A stretch of 49,318 bases of DNA from Gnetum montanum (taxonomy: Eukaryota; Streptophyta; Gnetopsida; Gnetales; Gnetaceae): the NCBI GenBank assembly GCA_015680685.1, contig MNCI01005370.1, forward strand, positions 2,184 through 51,501, written 5' to 3'. The notes beneath the pieces were generated by a model. The model saw nothing but the letters and a program-made list of their open reading frames with translations, made no database searches and was not told where the DNA came from. Each line of letters begins with the position of its first letter. The stretch's first letter is position 1. Positions 10,571 to 22,080 of this stretch are shown piece by piece. A program made the position numbers and the translations under genes.

Positions 10571-10679
10571 TGTTTGGAGGATTACCCTAAGAGGCATCAA
10601 CAAGGAATAAAAAACACCATTGCATATTATAATTCTATAATGCATACATGTCATAAGAAAATTAGGCTATCCACATCAC

Positions 10680-10775
10680 CAAGGTTTCTTGTTTAAGGTC
10701 ATGGTAGGACATGGTACCATATTAAGGCATTGGTAGGGTATGTTGCTATTTTAATATCATAGTAGACCATTGAAA
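10680..10775 (-). repeat. Short TTTAAGGCCATGG-like array after integrase of C
   Basis: Three degenerate units (tttaaggtcatggtaggacatgg, attaaggcattggtagggtatg, ttttaatatcatagtagaccat) of the same roughly 33-bp repeat that fills 18665-21110 in element D. Here it lies between integrase and polypurine tract. Confidence 0.6.
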
Positions 10776-10829
10776 GTAAGCTCACTTGTTGATGATCGTC
10801 AGCTACATGTACTATGACTTTAGATTGGA

Positions 10830-11790
10830 TAGCTCATTTCCATCCATGTCAATTATTCTAAATGCTCTATTCCTATAGGCTTTGGTGATAAGGAAGGGTC
10901 CTTCCTAGTTAGCTAAGAATTTGTCTAAATGCACATGAATGTCCTTGAGGACTAGGTCCCTTTCCTTGATCTTGCATAGGGTCAAGTCATGGTGATGTTG
11001 TCACTTTTGCCTCTCTTGATAGTGCTCAATGTGAGTAAGTGTTTGCATATGCTGCTTCTCCACCAAACTAGGGCTACCATTCATAACTCCTTACTTTGCA
11101 CATCATTGATGAAGTTGGTCAAGGCTACTTAGAGTGATGGTGCTTGCAATTCAAGAGGTAAAACAAGTTTAGAATCCTAAATAAGGATATAAGGGGTCAT
11201 GATAGTTACCATGTGATAGGTTTCTTTGTATGCCCATAGTGCATAGACAAGATGCTCAAGCCACTTCTGTTTGCTATTATTGAGCATCTCCTTGAGCGAG
11301 TTGATGATGAACTTGTTGCTTACTTTTGCTTGTCCATTGGCTTGAGGGTAGTAAGGTGATGAGAAAGAATGCTTAATACCTAGGTTGTGATAGAAATCCT
11401 TGGGTTCTTGGCTACTAAGTTGAGGTCCATTATCTATAACTATGATCATGGGTATGCCAAAATGAGCTACAATGTTATCTAGGATAAATTTGCAAACTTG
11501 TTCAGATGTGATCTTTGTTAAGAGAATAGCCTCAGCCCACTTGGTAAAGTATTTGGTTGTAGTGATGATGAAGTTATGTCCTGCAGAAGACTTAGGCATT
11601 ATAGGTTCAATGATATCCAACCCCCATCATTGAAATTGCCATATTATTTGGGTTGTATGTAACTCAGTTGGTTATAAATGTATCTGGTTGCTATATTGTT
11701 AGCATGTGTCACATCACTTAACCTTTTGTAGGTAGTAATTTTTCATATGGGGCTAATAGTAGGATTATCACATCATAGGATCATCAACAT
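10830..11790 (-). pseudogene. Element C integrase, catalytic Glu replaced by Lys
   Basis: The zinc-binding end is visible near 11712-11723 (CDTC of the HHCC domain) and WQFQ-stop-WGLDIIEPI leads into the core. The ORF 11177-11620 carries the first Asp (MDII), TKYFTKWAEA, the second Asp (VIDNGPQLSS, residue 63) and SPYYPQANGQAKVSNKFI. The spacing from the second Asp to the mutated residue is the canonical 35, but the residue is Lys (codon AAA at 11324-11326, from GAA), so the enzyme is dead. After 11177 a stop interrupts TPYILI, then VLPLELQAPSL continues the C-terminal domain. It is the last pol domain before the 3' LTR. Confidence 0.85.
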
Positions 11791-12125
11791 AATGTATTAT
11801 CACTTACTATGACGTACTTGTTCAACTGCTTACATATGGTGTCCTTCTAAGTACTAGTTAAGACTTGTGAGGATTCACCATGCATAAGGTAAAATTTGAT
11901 ATCATCATACCACTCCTTGGGAGGAGTAGTATGAATGATGGCCACAAAGATATCCTTAGTGTTCTATTTGATGGGAGTAGCACAATCCATAGTTAAGGTG
12001 GGAAACTTCCTAAACACATTTGACCTCACACTAAGGGCTAATGTTGCAATTACATTAGCTATGGTTTTTTCATTTCTAGGTATGTGTTGGACATCAACAT
12101 CTATGAATTGTTATAATAAATACTT

Positions 12126-12480
12126 TCATAGGTCACAATAAGGTTGTAAGTGCTTATCTTTGCTTGCATAGGCTTTGGTTACTTGCTTAACCATGAGTTT
12201 CAAATAACCTTTGATGGCTAGCCATCTAATTCCTAGGTCACAAGCTACCATTGTCCCTTTGATAAAACCCCCATATTTGACTATGTTGTTGGTACATGGG
12301 ATCCTAAAACAATAAGCAAAGGATTGTATCTCACCAAATGGGAATGTTATGATGGTAGTAGCACTAGCCCCATGGGTAGTTGAAGCTCCGTCAAAGTTCA
12401 TGACTGTCTCATAACCCTCAAGTACATGGCTAACTATATTAATGTGTTCATTAGGGAACATAGGATCTACAATGGCTTGG
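12126..12480 (-). pseudogene. Element C additional RNase H (Tat-type)
   Basis: The ORF at 12126-12461 encodes VMNFDGASTTHGASAT, FPFGEIQSFAYCF, IPCTNNIVKYGGFIKGTM, DLGIRWLAIKGYLKLMVKQV. These match the FDGAS, CTNNVAEYEALI, and VKGDSQLVVKQV blocks of the second, archaeal-like RNase H of Tat elements. Two catalytic residues are changed: Glu of AEY is Lys (VKY) and Asp of GDS is Tyr (GYL). It follows the ordinary RNase H and precedes integrase, the usual Tat order. Confidence 0.85.
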
Positions 12481-12518
12481 TTATCAACAGGTGAAATTGT
12501 GAGTTGTTTGGCTATAAA

Positions 12519-13130
12519 TTAACCTTTTATTGAGGATTGAGATATGCAATGGAGGTCAAACTCTGTGGCTATGGTTTTCCATCGGGCTATATAGCTACTT
12601 TTGTAGATGTTGGTCATTATGGATTTGAGTATGTTATCCTTGAAAATTACATTAACATGGCTTCTAAAGAGGTAGTGTCTCCATTTCTTCAAAGTGAAGA
12701 ATAGTGCTAGAAAATACTTCTCCACTTCAGTATATTAGGTCTTGTGGGAAACTAACACATGGCTAAGGTAGTATATAAGCATTTTTTCTCTATCATCATG
12801 TTTTTGACAAAGTAGATAGGTAATGGATGCATCAGAAATGGTGAGATAAATGTAAAATGGTTTACCCTCTTATGGAGGATAGATTGTTGATAGTTGTATC
12901 AACTATTGCTTAAGGTTTTCAAAGGCCTCTTGACATTGAGTCATCTACTCATAGTGAATTCCTTTCTTAAGTAAGTGTTGAATGGGCTATAAATTATCCA
13001 TAAGCCTAGTGATAAACCTACAAATAAACCATAATCTACGTTATAATTCCCAAATCTCTTTAAGGTTGGTAGGTGCTGCTACTTTGGAGATGGCCTTAAC
13101 CTTATCAAGATCTATGCATATCCCTAGTTT
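12519..13130 (-). pseudogene. Element C RNase H and RT connection
   Basis: The ORF at 12519-12725 ends the ordinary gypsy RNase H: MEKYFLALFFTLKKWRHYLF (the EK..LAL..A..K.RHYL motif), NVIFKDNILKSIM, and IARWKTIATEFDLHCISQSS. Upstream, 12730-13130 contains the RT thumb and the start of RNase H with many stops. It would remove the RNA template. The IARW...EFD end is well preserved, so the assignment is firm although the reading frame is broken. Confidence 0.8.
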
Positions 13131-14169
13131 AAAGACTACAAACCCAAGCATCTTACAGTTCTTGACACCAAAGACACACTACTTAGGATTGAGCCTAAGC
13201 TCGTATTTAGACATTGTTTAAGCATAAGATCTAGGTCATTAGCATGGTTATTGACTATCTTAGATTTCATGGCTATGTCATCTATGTAATCATTAAGTAA
13301 GCCTAATATGTAATCATTAAAGATATAGGTCATGGCTCTTTGGTATGTCACTTCAATGTTTTTAAGGCCAAAGGGAATCATGGTATAACAAAAGGTGCCC
13401 CATGGGATCATAAAGGTTGTACTAAGTTGGTGCTCTCGGTTGATCCTAATTTGGTTATATCTTGAGAATCCATCCATAAAGGACAACAAGGCATGTCCAA
13501 TTGTAGTATTGATAAGTTGATCAATATTCTAGGAAAAGGGAAGTTATCCTTGATAGTTGCCTTATTTTGTTCTTAAAAATCAATGCAAATATAAACACCC
13601 TCATTTTTCTTAGGGACTACCACTATGTTGGATACCCATTATGTGTAATTGATAACCCTAATGAAACCTAGTTGGTAAATTTTTAAGATTTCATCGCAAA
13701 CTACCAAGGCCAAGTTAGGTCTAATGTTGCACACATTTTGCTTAATTGGTCTAATGCTAGGATCCAATATGATATTATGTTGGACTAGACATGGGTCTAG
13801 GCCTAGCATATCTTCATATGACAAGGAACATGCCTTAATGTTGCTTTGTAAGATCTTGGTGATGTCTTAAGAACATTGAGGCTCTAGTGAGGAACTTAGT
13901 TTAAGGGTTTTCTCCATACCACTGTATGTTGTGACTAGAACCTCAACTAGAGAGTCTTTGGTCATGTCTCTTGCTTCTAAGTCAAGGGTTTTGACTAGGC
14001 TTTCAGGCCATTCTAGAGGTTTCTCGATTGAGTCTATGTGGTCTACAAGACTTTTAGGCTTAAGTTCTAGGAAATTAGGGTTGATAAGCCATTTAATATC
14101 ATCGTGAGCTCCATGTAGATACAAAGGAAAACTGATTTGCTCCTAGGTACTCATACTTTGATCCTGCAT
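13131..14169 (-). pseudogene. Element C pol N-terminus and reverse transcriptase
   Basis: A separate ORF appears to start at an ATG at 14167-14169 (MQDQSMST). A linker of about 110 codons follows (ORF 13867-14124), then MLGLDPCLVQHNIILDPSI and RPIKQNV, EILKIYQLGFIRVI, and VVVPKKNEGVYICIDF (RT fingers). The ORF at 13136-13489 has FMDGFSRYNQI, IPFGLKNIEVTYQRAM and NDYIDDIAMKS. The catalytic Y-x-D-D box (YIDD, 13277-13288) is intact. The pattern LSFMDGFSxYNQI with YQRAM is typical of Tat elements. At least four in-frame stops break it. It is separated from gag-protease (33.5 kb and above) by a long non-pol insert. Confidence 0.85.
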
Positions 14170-14815
14170 GTTAACCAAAAGCATATTAATTCTCACTTGG
14201 GTAAAAGTAAATAAATAATGTTAAAATGCCATAAAAAACATGCAAATATAATGTAATCAAGGCCATTGAAGGTAATTAGTGATATAAGGTCAATTCAGAA
14301 AAGAGGTAAAAAAAGATCACATAAAGGTCAAAGAAGGGAAAGTGTAAGACAACAAATGGTCAATAAAGATCAAAATTTTTCCAATTTAAGGCTTTAGCAA
14401 GCCATGATGCGAGTTTATAGTCTTGGTGGACTATGATGCCAATTTTAGGCCTTAGTAAGCCATGGTTATTTGGTGTCAAAAAATGGTCAAGGAAGGTCAA
14501 AACCCACTATTTGATAATATTTAAAGGCCAAACAAAGGTAAATAGAACTATAACAAGATAAAAAAATGAACATATAAGGTTGTATAAAGGTCATGACCCA
14601 AAGATCAACTATTTTAAGGATTTCATGTTGGGATCAATGTGGAAACAAGGACCCTTAGTGTGAAAACTAAGGAAAATAGGTTTTAGGATGCTCAAAGGTC
14701 CAAAATTAAGGTTTTAGGATCTTGCAAGATAGCGTAGGGTTAGATGCATCAAAATTGGGCACTTTGGAGATATGTAAAGGTCAAAAAGCAAGTTTATAAG
14801 TCTTTTCACTTTGTC
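14170..14815 (-). other. Spacer upstream of pol in C, with short array units
   Basis: No coding signal. At about 14385-14470 there are three or four decayed units of the roughly 33-bp repeat (tttaaggctttagcaagccatgatg, tttatagtcttggtggactatgatg, ttttaggccttagtaagccatgg). The rest is AT-rich and holds runs of AAGGTCAA-type words (14280-14600) that look like an old simple tandem repeat. Confidence 0.5.
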
Positions 14816-15847
14816 TCCATTCTAGCCAGTGTGGAATAGAGAGGGTTCAACATGGAGAATAAAAATTCAAGTAAAAATAAGATCAAACATGGTCAAACAA
14901 GCAATCAGGAACTAGATCTAGAACTTGTGCATCTCCCAACTTTGTTCCAAAGAAATTTTAGGTAATTTTTAGTGTCGATATGTGTCAAAATGGCTTCCCT
15001 ACCTTTTTCCACATTGAGCATACTATCCTTAGCATGGAAAAATAGGGGGACACTTTGTTATAAATTTAGAGTGATTTAGGAGCACTTTGACTAGGTTTCT
15101 AGTCGCCTATGGTTATAGACTTCAATTCTACAAATTTCTAGTTGGTTTTGGGCTTGTTTGAAGGCTATTTAAGGGTACTTAAGGTAACCTCCATTATTTC
15201 AACATTGAGGGAGTTACTCCAACATGGAAGAATGGGGGAAATGGATTTTAGAGGTTGAAATGAGATTAGAAAAGTAAAATCTTGAGGTTATGAGGTCCTA
15301 GGCTTCTTCAGTGTAGAGCTTTGGCTTCCAGGAGTGCCATCTTACCTTCAAAAGTGGAAAATCAGCTTTCCCCCTTTATGTCCACACTAGGGAAGTTACT
15401 ATAATGTGGAAGAAGTAAGAATCCTAGATCTAGGCCAATGAAGGTTAGATTAACTGTGCATGTTACCTCTCAGAGTTGCTAGGGTTAATGGCTATGGAAT
15501 TATGTCAAACTTTAGTAGTTTTGGACATCCATAAGTGTCATTTTGGTTTTCCCCCTTTTTTCATGCTAGGGATGGTGAGCTCAACATGGAAAAATAGGGG
15601 GAACCAAGTTCTGACATTTGGAAGTAGTCTCATGAAGCTTAAGGGCTCCAATGGCTACTACTAGGGCTCTAGAGTGCACGAAATGTCATTTAATGTCATT
15701 TTGAGATGTTTTGAAGCTCTAAAAAACTTTATCTTTAATTTTCCACACTAGGGATACTATCCTTAGCATGGAAAGAGGGATCCCTAGTGTGGAAGAACCA
15801 TGTAACTTATATCTAGTCCAATTTTGATCTAAATTAATTGTGCATGT
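14816..15847. repeat. Satellite-like array of about 180-190-bp units, left part
   Basis: Units recur with hairpin cores near 15010, 15200, 15390, 15570 and 15745, spacing about 175-190 bp. Each core is CC(A/C)(C/T)(A/G)CTAGGGA...T..AGCATGGAA...AGGGGG. The last unit holds a perfect 15-bp inverted repeat, ttccacactagggat at 15741-15755 and its complement at 15780-15794. A recurring TGTGCATGTT.(A/G)CCT marks a second fixed point. The array is cut at 15847 by element D and continues at 27084. Confidence 0.8.
15843..15847. repeat. Left target-site duplication of element D (CATGT)
   Basis: CATGT precedes the LTR at 15848; CATGG (27084-27088) follows the LTR ending at 27083. The uninterrupted satellite unit at 27425 reads catgcatgttagcctctggg, which fits the joined flanks, so the insertion point is confirmed. 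Confidence 0.8.
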
Positions 15848-17509
15848 TGTAGTGACTAAAAATGTCAACGATTGGAACACCAAGGGATCCACAGGTGTAC
15901 TATCCTAACCCCAAGTGCATGCGAGGGCCTATTGGAGGTAGAGAAAAGGTGCCTTGAATGGTCTTGTTAATCAAATAGGGACTTACTCAATGCAAATGGG
16001 ATGTAACATAGTTAGTTGCAATGCTAATGAAAAACAATGCTAAGTGTTTGAGTAGTGTTCATAGTGTCAATAGTGTTCGTAGGGTTGAGCATAGTCAAGT
16101 TTTTGGCAAAAATGAGGATGCCAACATGTGAGGGTTATTGTCCAAACATAGTTTTAGGCACAACTATGTAATGTAATAACAAAAAATGCAAATAAAATGC
16201 TAAAAATGCTAGGAATGAGAGAGAGAAATGAAACACCACCACCCCAAATGGGGTTGAGCATAGTTAACTCTAGAAGGGATGAGAAGGTACGTAGTATACA
16301 ACAGGCATAGTGGATAGCATAGTCATAGTCTCAAGGGTGTATAGCCATGGAGATTGACATTACTCCATGGTTTCTGTGGTTATTGGGTTGGCTACCACGG
16401 TGTACAATAGCTTGTAGTCTTCTATAGTGGTCTGTGCTAGTCTGCTACTTTGCCAAGATGCCTTTGGTTTTCTCCCAAGTGCTCCTTAGATTTGCTAATG
16501 CCAAAGATTTTTCAACTATGAAAACATCAAGGGAAAGGGTATTTAGAGGCCTAGGTTTAGCAAAAAATGCAAGGTGGTTGCCACATGGTAGTGGGATGGT
16601 TGGGACTATGCTATTACCCAACTATGCTCTCCATGAAGGGTGGAAATGTTATGCTTTGCTAGACTTTGTGAGACTACGAGACTATCACTACATTGTCAAC
16701 TACATGTATATGTGTTGAGAGGACTACAATGAACCTAAAAAAATGCAACTTTGGAGACTACACTTTGAGACTATTCTCTCCACTATCTTGTGTGGGGTCG
16801 AGTGTAGTTACAATTTTGGAGACAAAAGGTATATAAAAAGATGCATCCTAGAGGTGAGTTGGAGCTAAGATGCATGTCGATGTTGCATTGTGAAGGCCTT
16901 TGGAGGCTATTCTAGTTGACTGCTCTTGACTATGCTCTAGACTGGGGGAGAGTGTAGTTCCACAGTTAGAAAAATTTTTGTAAAAGTGCCTATGTGTTGA
17001 CTACACTCTCCATGGGAGGCTAACTATGCTCCTGAATAGTGATGAGCATAGTCCCAACACTTGTTGAAACTTGTAGAAACTGATTTCTAGTTGACTATGC
17101 TCTGGGCTAGTGGAGAATGTAGTCTCAACACTTATAAAAAATTTGCAAAAACTACACCTTCATGTTGACTACGCTTGACTACACTCTAGGGTAGTGGAGA
17201 GTATAGTCTTAGCACTTAGAAAATTTTTTAGTAGCTAGCTTGACATTTAGAAAAATTTGTAGAACTAGCCTTTGTGTTGACTATGCTTTCTACTAGGCTA
17301 ACTATGCTCTAGGGCAGTGGAGAGCGTAGTTTAAACACTTAGAAAAATCTATAAAAATTGGGCCTTCATGTTGACTACACTTGACTACACTTTGGGGTAG
17401 TGGAGAGCATAGTCTCAGCACTTAGAAAATTTTGCAAAAAATGGCCTTGTGCTGACACTTAGAAAAATTTGTAGTTGGGATGAAATCATTCAAATTTGGT
17501 GGTGTTTCA
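15848..17509 (-). mobile_element. 3' LTR of element D
   Basis: 1662 bp, starting TGTAGTGACTAAAA and ending GGTGGTGTTTCA on the plus strand. It aligns end to end with 25391-27083. The first bases resemble the LTRs of A and C, but most of the body is different. At 16700-17460 it carries about six units of 80-100 bp, each with a stem such as GACTACACTC...GAGAGTATAGTC around a short loop, followed by CACTTAGAAAAA. The TATA position (near 16540) reads TCTAAATAC, mutated relative to TATAAATAC in the other LTR. Confidence 0.85.
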
Positions 17510-17527
17510 TTGGCCCTTCTTATTGAC
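17510..17527 (-). other. Polypurine tract of element D
   Basis: Element orientation: AATAAGAAGGGCCAA next to the LTR start TGAAACACC. It corresponds to the tract at 10553-10570 of element C. Confidence 0.75.
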
Positions 17528-18664
17528 GTCTAGAGGAGTGGCCCAAGAGATGTCAATAAAGAACTATAAAACACCATAGTAGGCTTGGCACTGACATCTC
17601 TCTTTAGTTCAAGATTGAATGTTACTACACCATGCTCAAGAGTGTTGTGGATAGTGGTATGTTGGGAGTAAAAGGTGTAAGTAATGTGTTGGGGATAAAA
17701 GGAAAGGTAGTGTACAAGCAGTGATATTGTGATGTAAGGACCTCATGGCTGATGGTGACTAGGGCACCAGAGTGGCTTGCCCTTGAAAACATTGAGCTCT
17801 TGTCAGAGTGCTGATGAGAGAGTTAAGGTGTAGATTCAAGGTTGAGCAAGTTGCTAAATTTCTTTGCTACTAATTTGCTTGGGGGCATGTTTTTTCCCCT
17901 TTGATTTTTCTATTTTTGCTTTGTGAATGCTTATTATGGAGTGAGATGCATCCCGTCAAGTGAACTGGGTGTTACTAGATGAGCTTCACTTCACCATTGA
18001 TGAAACAACATGGTGTTTGCATGACAAGTGTTTTCTCCCTTGGATGACTTATGTTACATTTTCTTGGGCTTTAACCAGCTGACATAGGCTTCCCATGGAA
18101 CAACTTATGTTACATCCACCTTGGGAAGCTTGGTGTATGATGCGATGTGCAAAGAGGATGCCATGTGGTTATAACACATGAACATCAAAGGATTTGCAAG
18201 CTTTTCTATGTAGGGAATGAAAAAGTATTGGGATGTGAGGGTGGGTGTGAGTAGGCTATAATGAGATAAGTGGGATGTGCACTCTTGAGAGGCTTAGCTA
18301 GTCCAATCATGCACATTGGAACAATGTGGCAACTTGCTGTTGCCATGAGATGGGCTTTTGTATGACTACCTCAAGGCTTTCTCCTATAAACACAAATCTA
18401 AGAAGATAAGAAAACTAGAAAACATGAAATGCAAATCAAATGCAGGGGGTGAAGATGCTATGAATGCTTCAAAGGCCACATCAGTTGTAGGTGCTTGAAA
18501 AGCTAGTAAAATGCCAGGGGAAAATGATGCTACAAGTGCTCCAAAGATTAGACCAGTTGCAAGTGCTCCATTCTGGGATTGCAGTATCCCCACCCATGTG
18601 GTGTAGAAAAGAGTGGGTGAGGGAGGGGGGAGAGTGGGAGTTGAAGTTATTCTCATTCACTTTC
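17528..18664 (-). other. Non-coding 3' segment of element D
   Basis: The first 50 bp (to about 17580) match the 3' end of element C. The remainder shows no gypsy domain on either strand. The 90-codon ORF at 18384-18656 (minus) is hydrophobic and low-complexity and has no family resemblance. This is where C would have pol, so a deletion of RT through integrase is the likely cause of the gap. Confidence 0.4.
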
Positions 18665-19285
18665 TTGTAGAACTATGTGTGACTAACTACAAACCTAGTT
18701 TAAGGTCTTGGTAGATAATGGATCTACTAGTTTAAGGTCCTAGCAAACCATGGTATGCTGGTTTATAGTCCTAATGAACTACTATGTGCCAATATAATGT
18801 TGTAGTGGACATGTGCTATGCTAGTTTAGTGTCATAGAGAATGTGTGCTATTCTAGTTTAATGTCATAGTAAACATGCTATGCTGGTTTAACATCATAGT
18901 GGATGAGCTACTATGCTAGTTCAACATCATAGCAAATGAGATATTGTGCTAGTTTAATGTCATGACCCAAGGACGAATGCTGTGGCTATGCTAGTTTAAC
19001 ATCATAGTGGAAGGATGTTGTGCCAATTTAATGTCATAGAAGATGAGTGGTATGCTAGTTTAGCATCATAGCAGATGAAATGTTGTGCCAGTTTAATGTT
19101 GTAGTGGACGTGTTGTCTCTATGCTAGTTTAGTGTCGTAGCGGATGAATGCAATGCCAATTTAATGTCATAGCAGATGAACTATTGTGCTAGTTTAACGT
19201 CATAGCAAATGTGTTGTCTCTATGCTAGTTTAGCATCATAGTAGATGAATGCTATGACAATTTAATGTCATACTAGATTAATTCT
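18665..19285. repeat. Tandem array, about 18 units of 31-36 bp (subfamily 1)
   Basis: Consensus on the plus strand is close to ATGCTAGTTTAATGTCATAG followed by 11-16 variable bases. Units can be followed from about 18690 to 19275. Alternating GCTAGTTTA and GCCAATTTA forms and ATG/ACA/GCA variants suggest higher-order pairs. It lies in the 3' untranslated part of element D. Confidence 0.85.
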
Positions 19286-20335
19286 TACCTTGCTTGATTG
19301 ATGTGTGGTTTTGCATGCTAGATGTAATATAGCTTCCTACAAAATGAACAAGAAAAATATCAAGTAGCACCTATTTTAATGAAATTATGTACAAATGAAA
19401 AGAAAGTAATGCAATGAAATTTTCCTAAGTATGCATGTGGGATATTAAGGAAGGTAAGCATGTTTGTCTTAGTTTTAGGCCTTGATAGGCCATGTGTGTA
19501 TCAATTTTAGGTCTTAGCGGATTATGTTCACATCAGTTGTGTCATTCCAGGCAAGGCTAGCCATGCTTGGGGAGTGGAATTGGCTCAAGTGTTCATAGGA
19601 TGATGAAAAATTAAAATTTTTGGCTAAGTATGGGTGAATATGCCCTCACCCAACTATGCTCTTCATTGGGCATTTAGTGTGGAGCATAGTCTAGCAAGTG
19701 TTTGTGAAAATGCCTACATTGTAAGTGTTTGGCAAAATGTCTATTTTTTCAGACTACACTCTCCATGCATTAGGAGTGTAGTTGGGGTGGTTCTAGAGTT
19801 AGAGACATTTTTTTCTTTTTAAACTACACTCTCCATTGAGGTAGCCTGGAGTTAGAAAAATTTTGCCAAAATGATATAAACTATGCATGATGCTAAACCT
19901 ACAAAATGCATGATTGGTTAATGTCCTATATCCACGGGGCCCTAGAGTGTATTGCCAAAATTAAGAATTTTTTGTTAATGTATGTTGCAATTTTCTTACT
20001 AATTATATGTTTTTTCCATGGTTATGGTGGTAGGTACCTAGTGATGCTACAAGCCTTAGCAATGTGGTGGAGGAAGAAGAACCTCCACCCCCACCTAACA
20101 CCACTAGTTAGCATGACTAGATGTACCCCTGCTGATGGGCATGTTTGCTATTTTTGCTATGTTGCTACAACATGATGTTGTTCATTCTATGTACTGCTAT
20201 TCATATGACATCTAATGAATGCATTTGCTATATGTAATGTGTAGACTTTTCTTTTTATGGTTATTTGCTATGTGCTTGCTAGGCTTATAATGAAGTGAGT
20301 TAATGTTCTAAATTACAACTATGCGATGATAGTAT
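19286..20335. other. Spacer between the two arrays of element D
   Basis: Contains isolated array units near 19470-19530 and, at 19630-19860, hairpin motifs like those of the D LTR (CTACACTCTCCATGC..GGAGTGTAGTT). The plus ORFs at 19634-19822 and 19906-20175 run through these repeats and have no domain. No gene is supported. Confidence 0.5.
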
Positions 20336-21115
20336 GACTAGGCCATTGTGAGCCCCATGCTAGTTTAAGGCCATAGTGGGATGGATGATGCTACTTTAAG
20401 GTGATTTCAGGCTACTACAATGGAATTAAAGGTGATAATTTAAGGCCATTTTGGGCCACAAAAATTGCTAGTTTAAGGCCATTTCAAGTTGCGATGATAG
20501 TTTAAAGCCATTTCAGGCCATGTATTACTAGTTTAAGGCCGTCTTAAGCCATTGTTAGGGGATTTGGGAATGGTAGTTTTAGGCCATTTCAGGTTGTTTG
20601 TTGCCAGTTTAAGGCCATGGTGGGCTACATATCACTAATTTAAGGCCATGGTAGGCCATGCGATACTAGTTTAAGGATATGGGAGGCCACAATGTTTCCA
20701 GTTTAAGGCCATGGTAGGCCATGTGTGTTGCTATTTTAAGGGTGATAGTTTAATGTCATTCCAGGCCATAATGTTGCCAATTTAAGGCCACAGAAGGCTG
20801 CAACATTGCTAGTTTAAGGCCATGGTGGGTTACAACGTTGCTAGTTTAAGGCCGTGGTGGACCACAACATTGCTAATTTAAGGCTATGGAGGGCCACATA
20901 TTGCCCATTTAAGGCCATATTAGGCTACGTGTTACTAGTTTAAGGCCTTGGTGGGTCACATGTGGCTAGTTTAAAGCCTTTGCAGGCCACACATTACTAG
21001 TTTAAAGTCATAGTAGGCTTGAATGATGGGGATAAATGGCGATAGTTTAAGACCATTATGGGCCATAGGATCACTAGTTTAAGGCCATGGTAGGCCATCT
21101 ATTGCTACCTCTTAT
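20336..21115. repeat. Tandem array, about 22 units of about 32-36 bp (subfamily 2)
   Basis: Consensus on the plus strand is close to TTGCTAGTTTAAGGCCATGG followed by TAGGCCACA and a few variable bases. The unit contains the near-palindrome GGCCATGGTAGGCC. It is related to subfamily 1 through CTAGTTTAA. It begins about 330 bp after the gag-protease stop of element D, just as a shorter array starts about 150 bp after the gag-protease stop of C. Confidence 0.85.
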
Positions 21116-21439
21116 TTTTGTAATTTTAGCTTTTATGATTGTTATGCATTTTGATGTTTTCTATGCATGAAAGCAAATGCATTAAAGAAACAATGGCAGA
21201 AATGTAAACTATGCTATTGAATGTGTAGGATATGTAGATGGTAAGCTAATAAATTAAACTAAATGCAAATAATATGCTATCATAGTAATGTAATGCAAGT
21301 CAGAAGTAGGATGCAGGGTGTAGGGAAGTGAATAGTGGGCTAGTTCCTAGCATGCTTTCGGACTAAGGGGGCACCTTAGCTATGCAGTTTCTTCCTAATC
21401 CAATGTAAGTTAGGGGATGCATAGGGCCTAGATTACATT

Positions 21440-22080
21440 ACTCAGTAGTGTTCTTGATCCTTGCTTGCTACATTGAAGGGCAATTCTACCCATAGGGTGT
21501 CCCCCAAGAGGTTAGTGACTTTTATCATCTCTTTGGGTGCATTCACCTCATGTGTTTCATTGTTTGTTGAAGATGTGTCATTAGGGAATTTGACCTCCAA
21601 CCCTTGCTCCATGTCTATGTTATTGATAGCCATAGGAGCAATGTTATCACCATGGATGATAACTTCATCACTTTTGTATGGAAGGTGGATTTCCTAATGA
21701 GTCGGGAAGGAGACGACTTGTAACTAGGCTAGCCAATGCTTGCTTAATATTAGGTTAAATCCTGGCATCTCCTCTATGATGATGAATTCGATGATGGTGG
21801 GGAATTGCTCCCCTACCATGAGGGCTATTATGATGGTACCCTTAACAATGATGCACAACCTGTTAAAGGATTTTAGGCATGTGAATTTTGTTAGCTTGAT
21901 TTGGTTCATGAGGCCTAACTTATTGATAATAGTGTATGGGATAACATTTGTTGCTACCCTATCATCAATGTGCACCCTCCAAATCTTACATTTCTTGACA
22001 TGTATGGTGATAAAGATAGGGGCCGTAATGACCTCATCCTTCTTAGGGTTAATCTTAATTGCCTCATCATGAAATGTGAG
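21440..22080 (-). pseudogene. Element D aspartic protease, end of gag-pro ORF
   Basis: The ORF at 21724-21975 begins VHIDDRVATNVIPYTIINKLG, the retropepsin active site. The homologous stretch of C has DDGA; in D the Gly is Arg (codon at 21958-21960), so it is inactive. FNLILSKHWLA is the C-terminal LxGRPWL block. The last ORF (21442-21633) ends in a hydrophilic tail and then, past one stop, RPYASPNLHWIRKKLHS and a TAA. The C copy stops at the same place (IRKNLHK, TGA). This common stop argues that gag-pro is an ORF on its own in this family. No RT follows. Confidence 0.75.

Noticed and set aside
16434-16718. 94-codon ORF, also present in part at 25974-26174, as a conserved gene.
   Set aside because: Both lie at the same place in the two LTRs of D, so the similarity is due to the LTR. 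They have no domain and opposite orientation to the element.
18665-21115. CRISPR-like array of short repeats with spacers.
   Set aside because: Units are head-to-tail, diverged, and 31-36 bp in all; the variable part is short and similar between units. The context is a plant retrotransposon.
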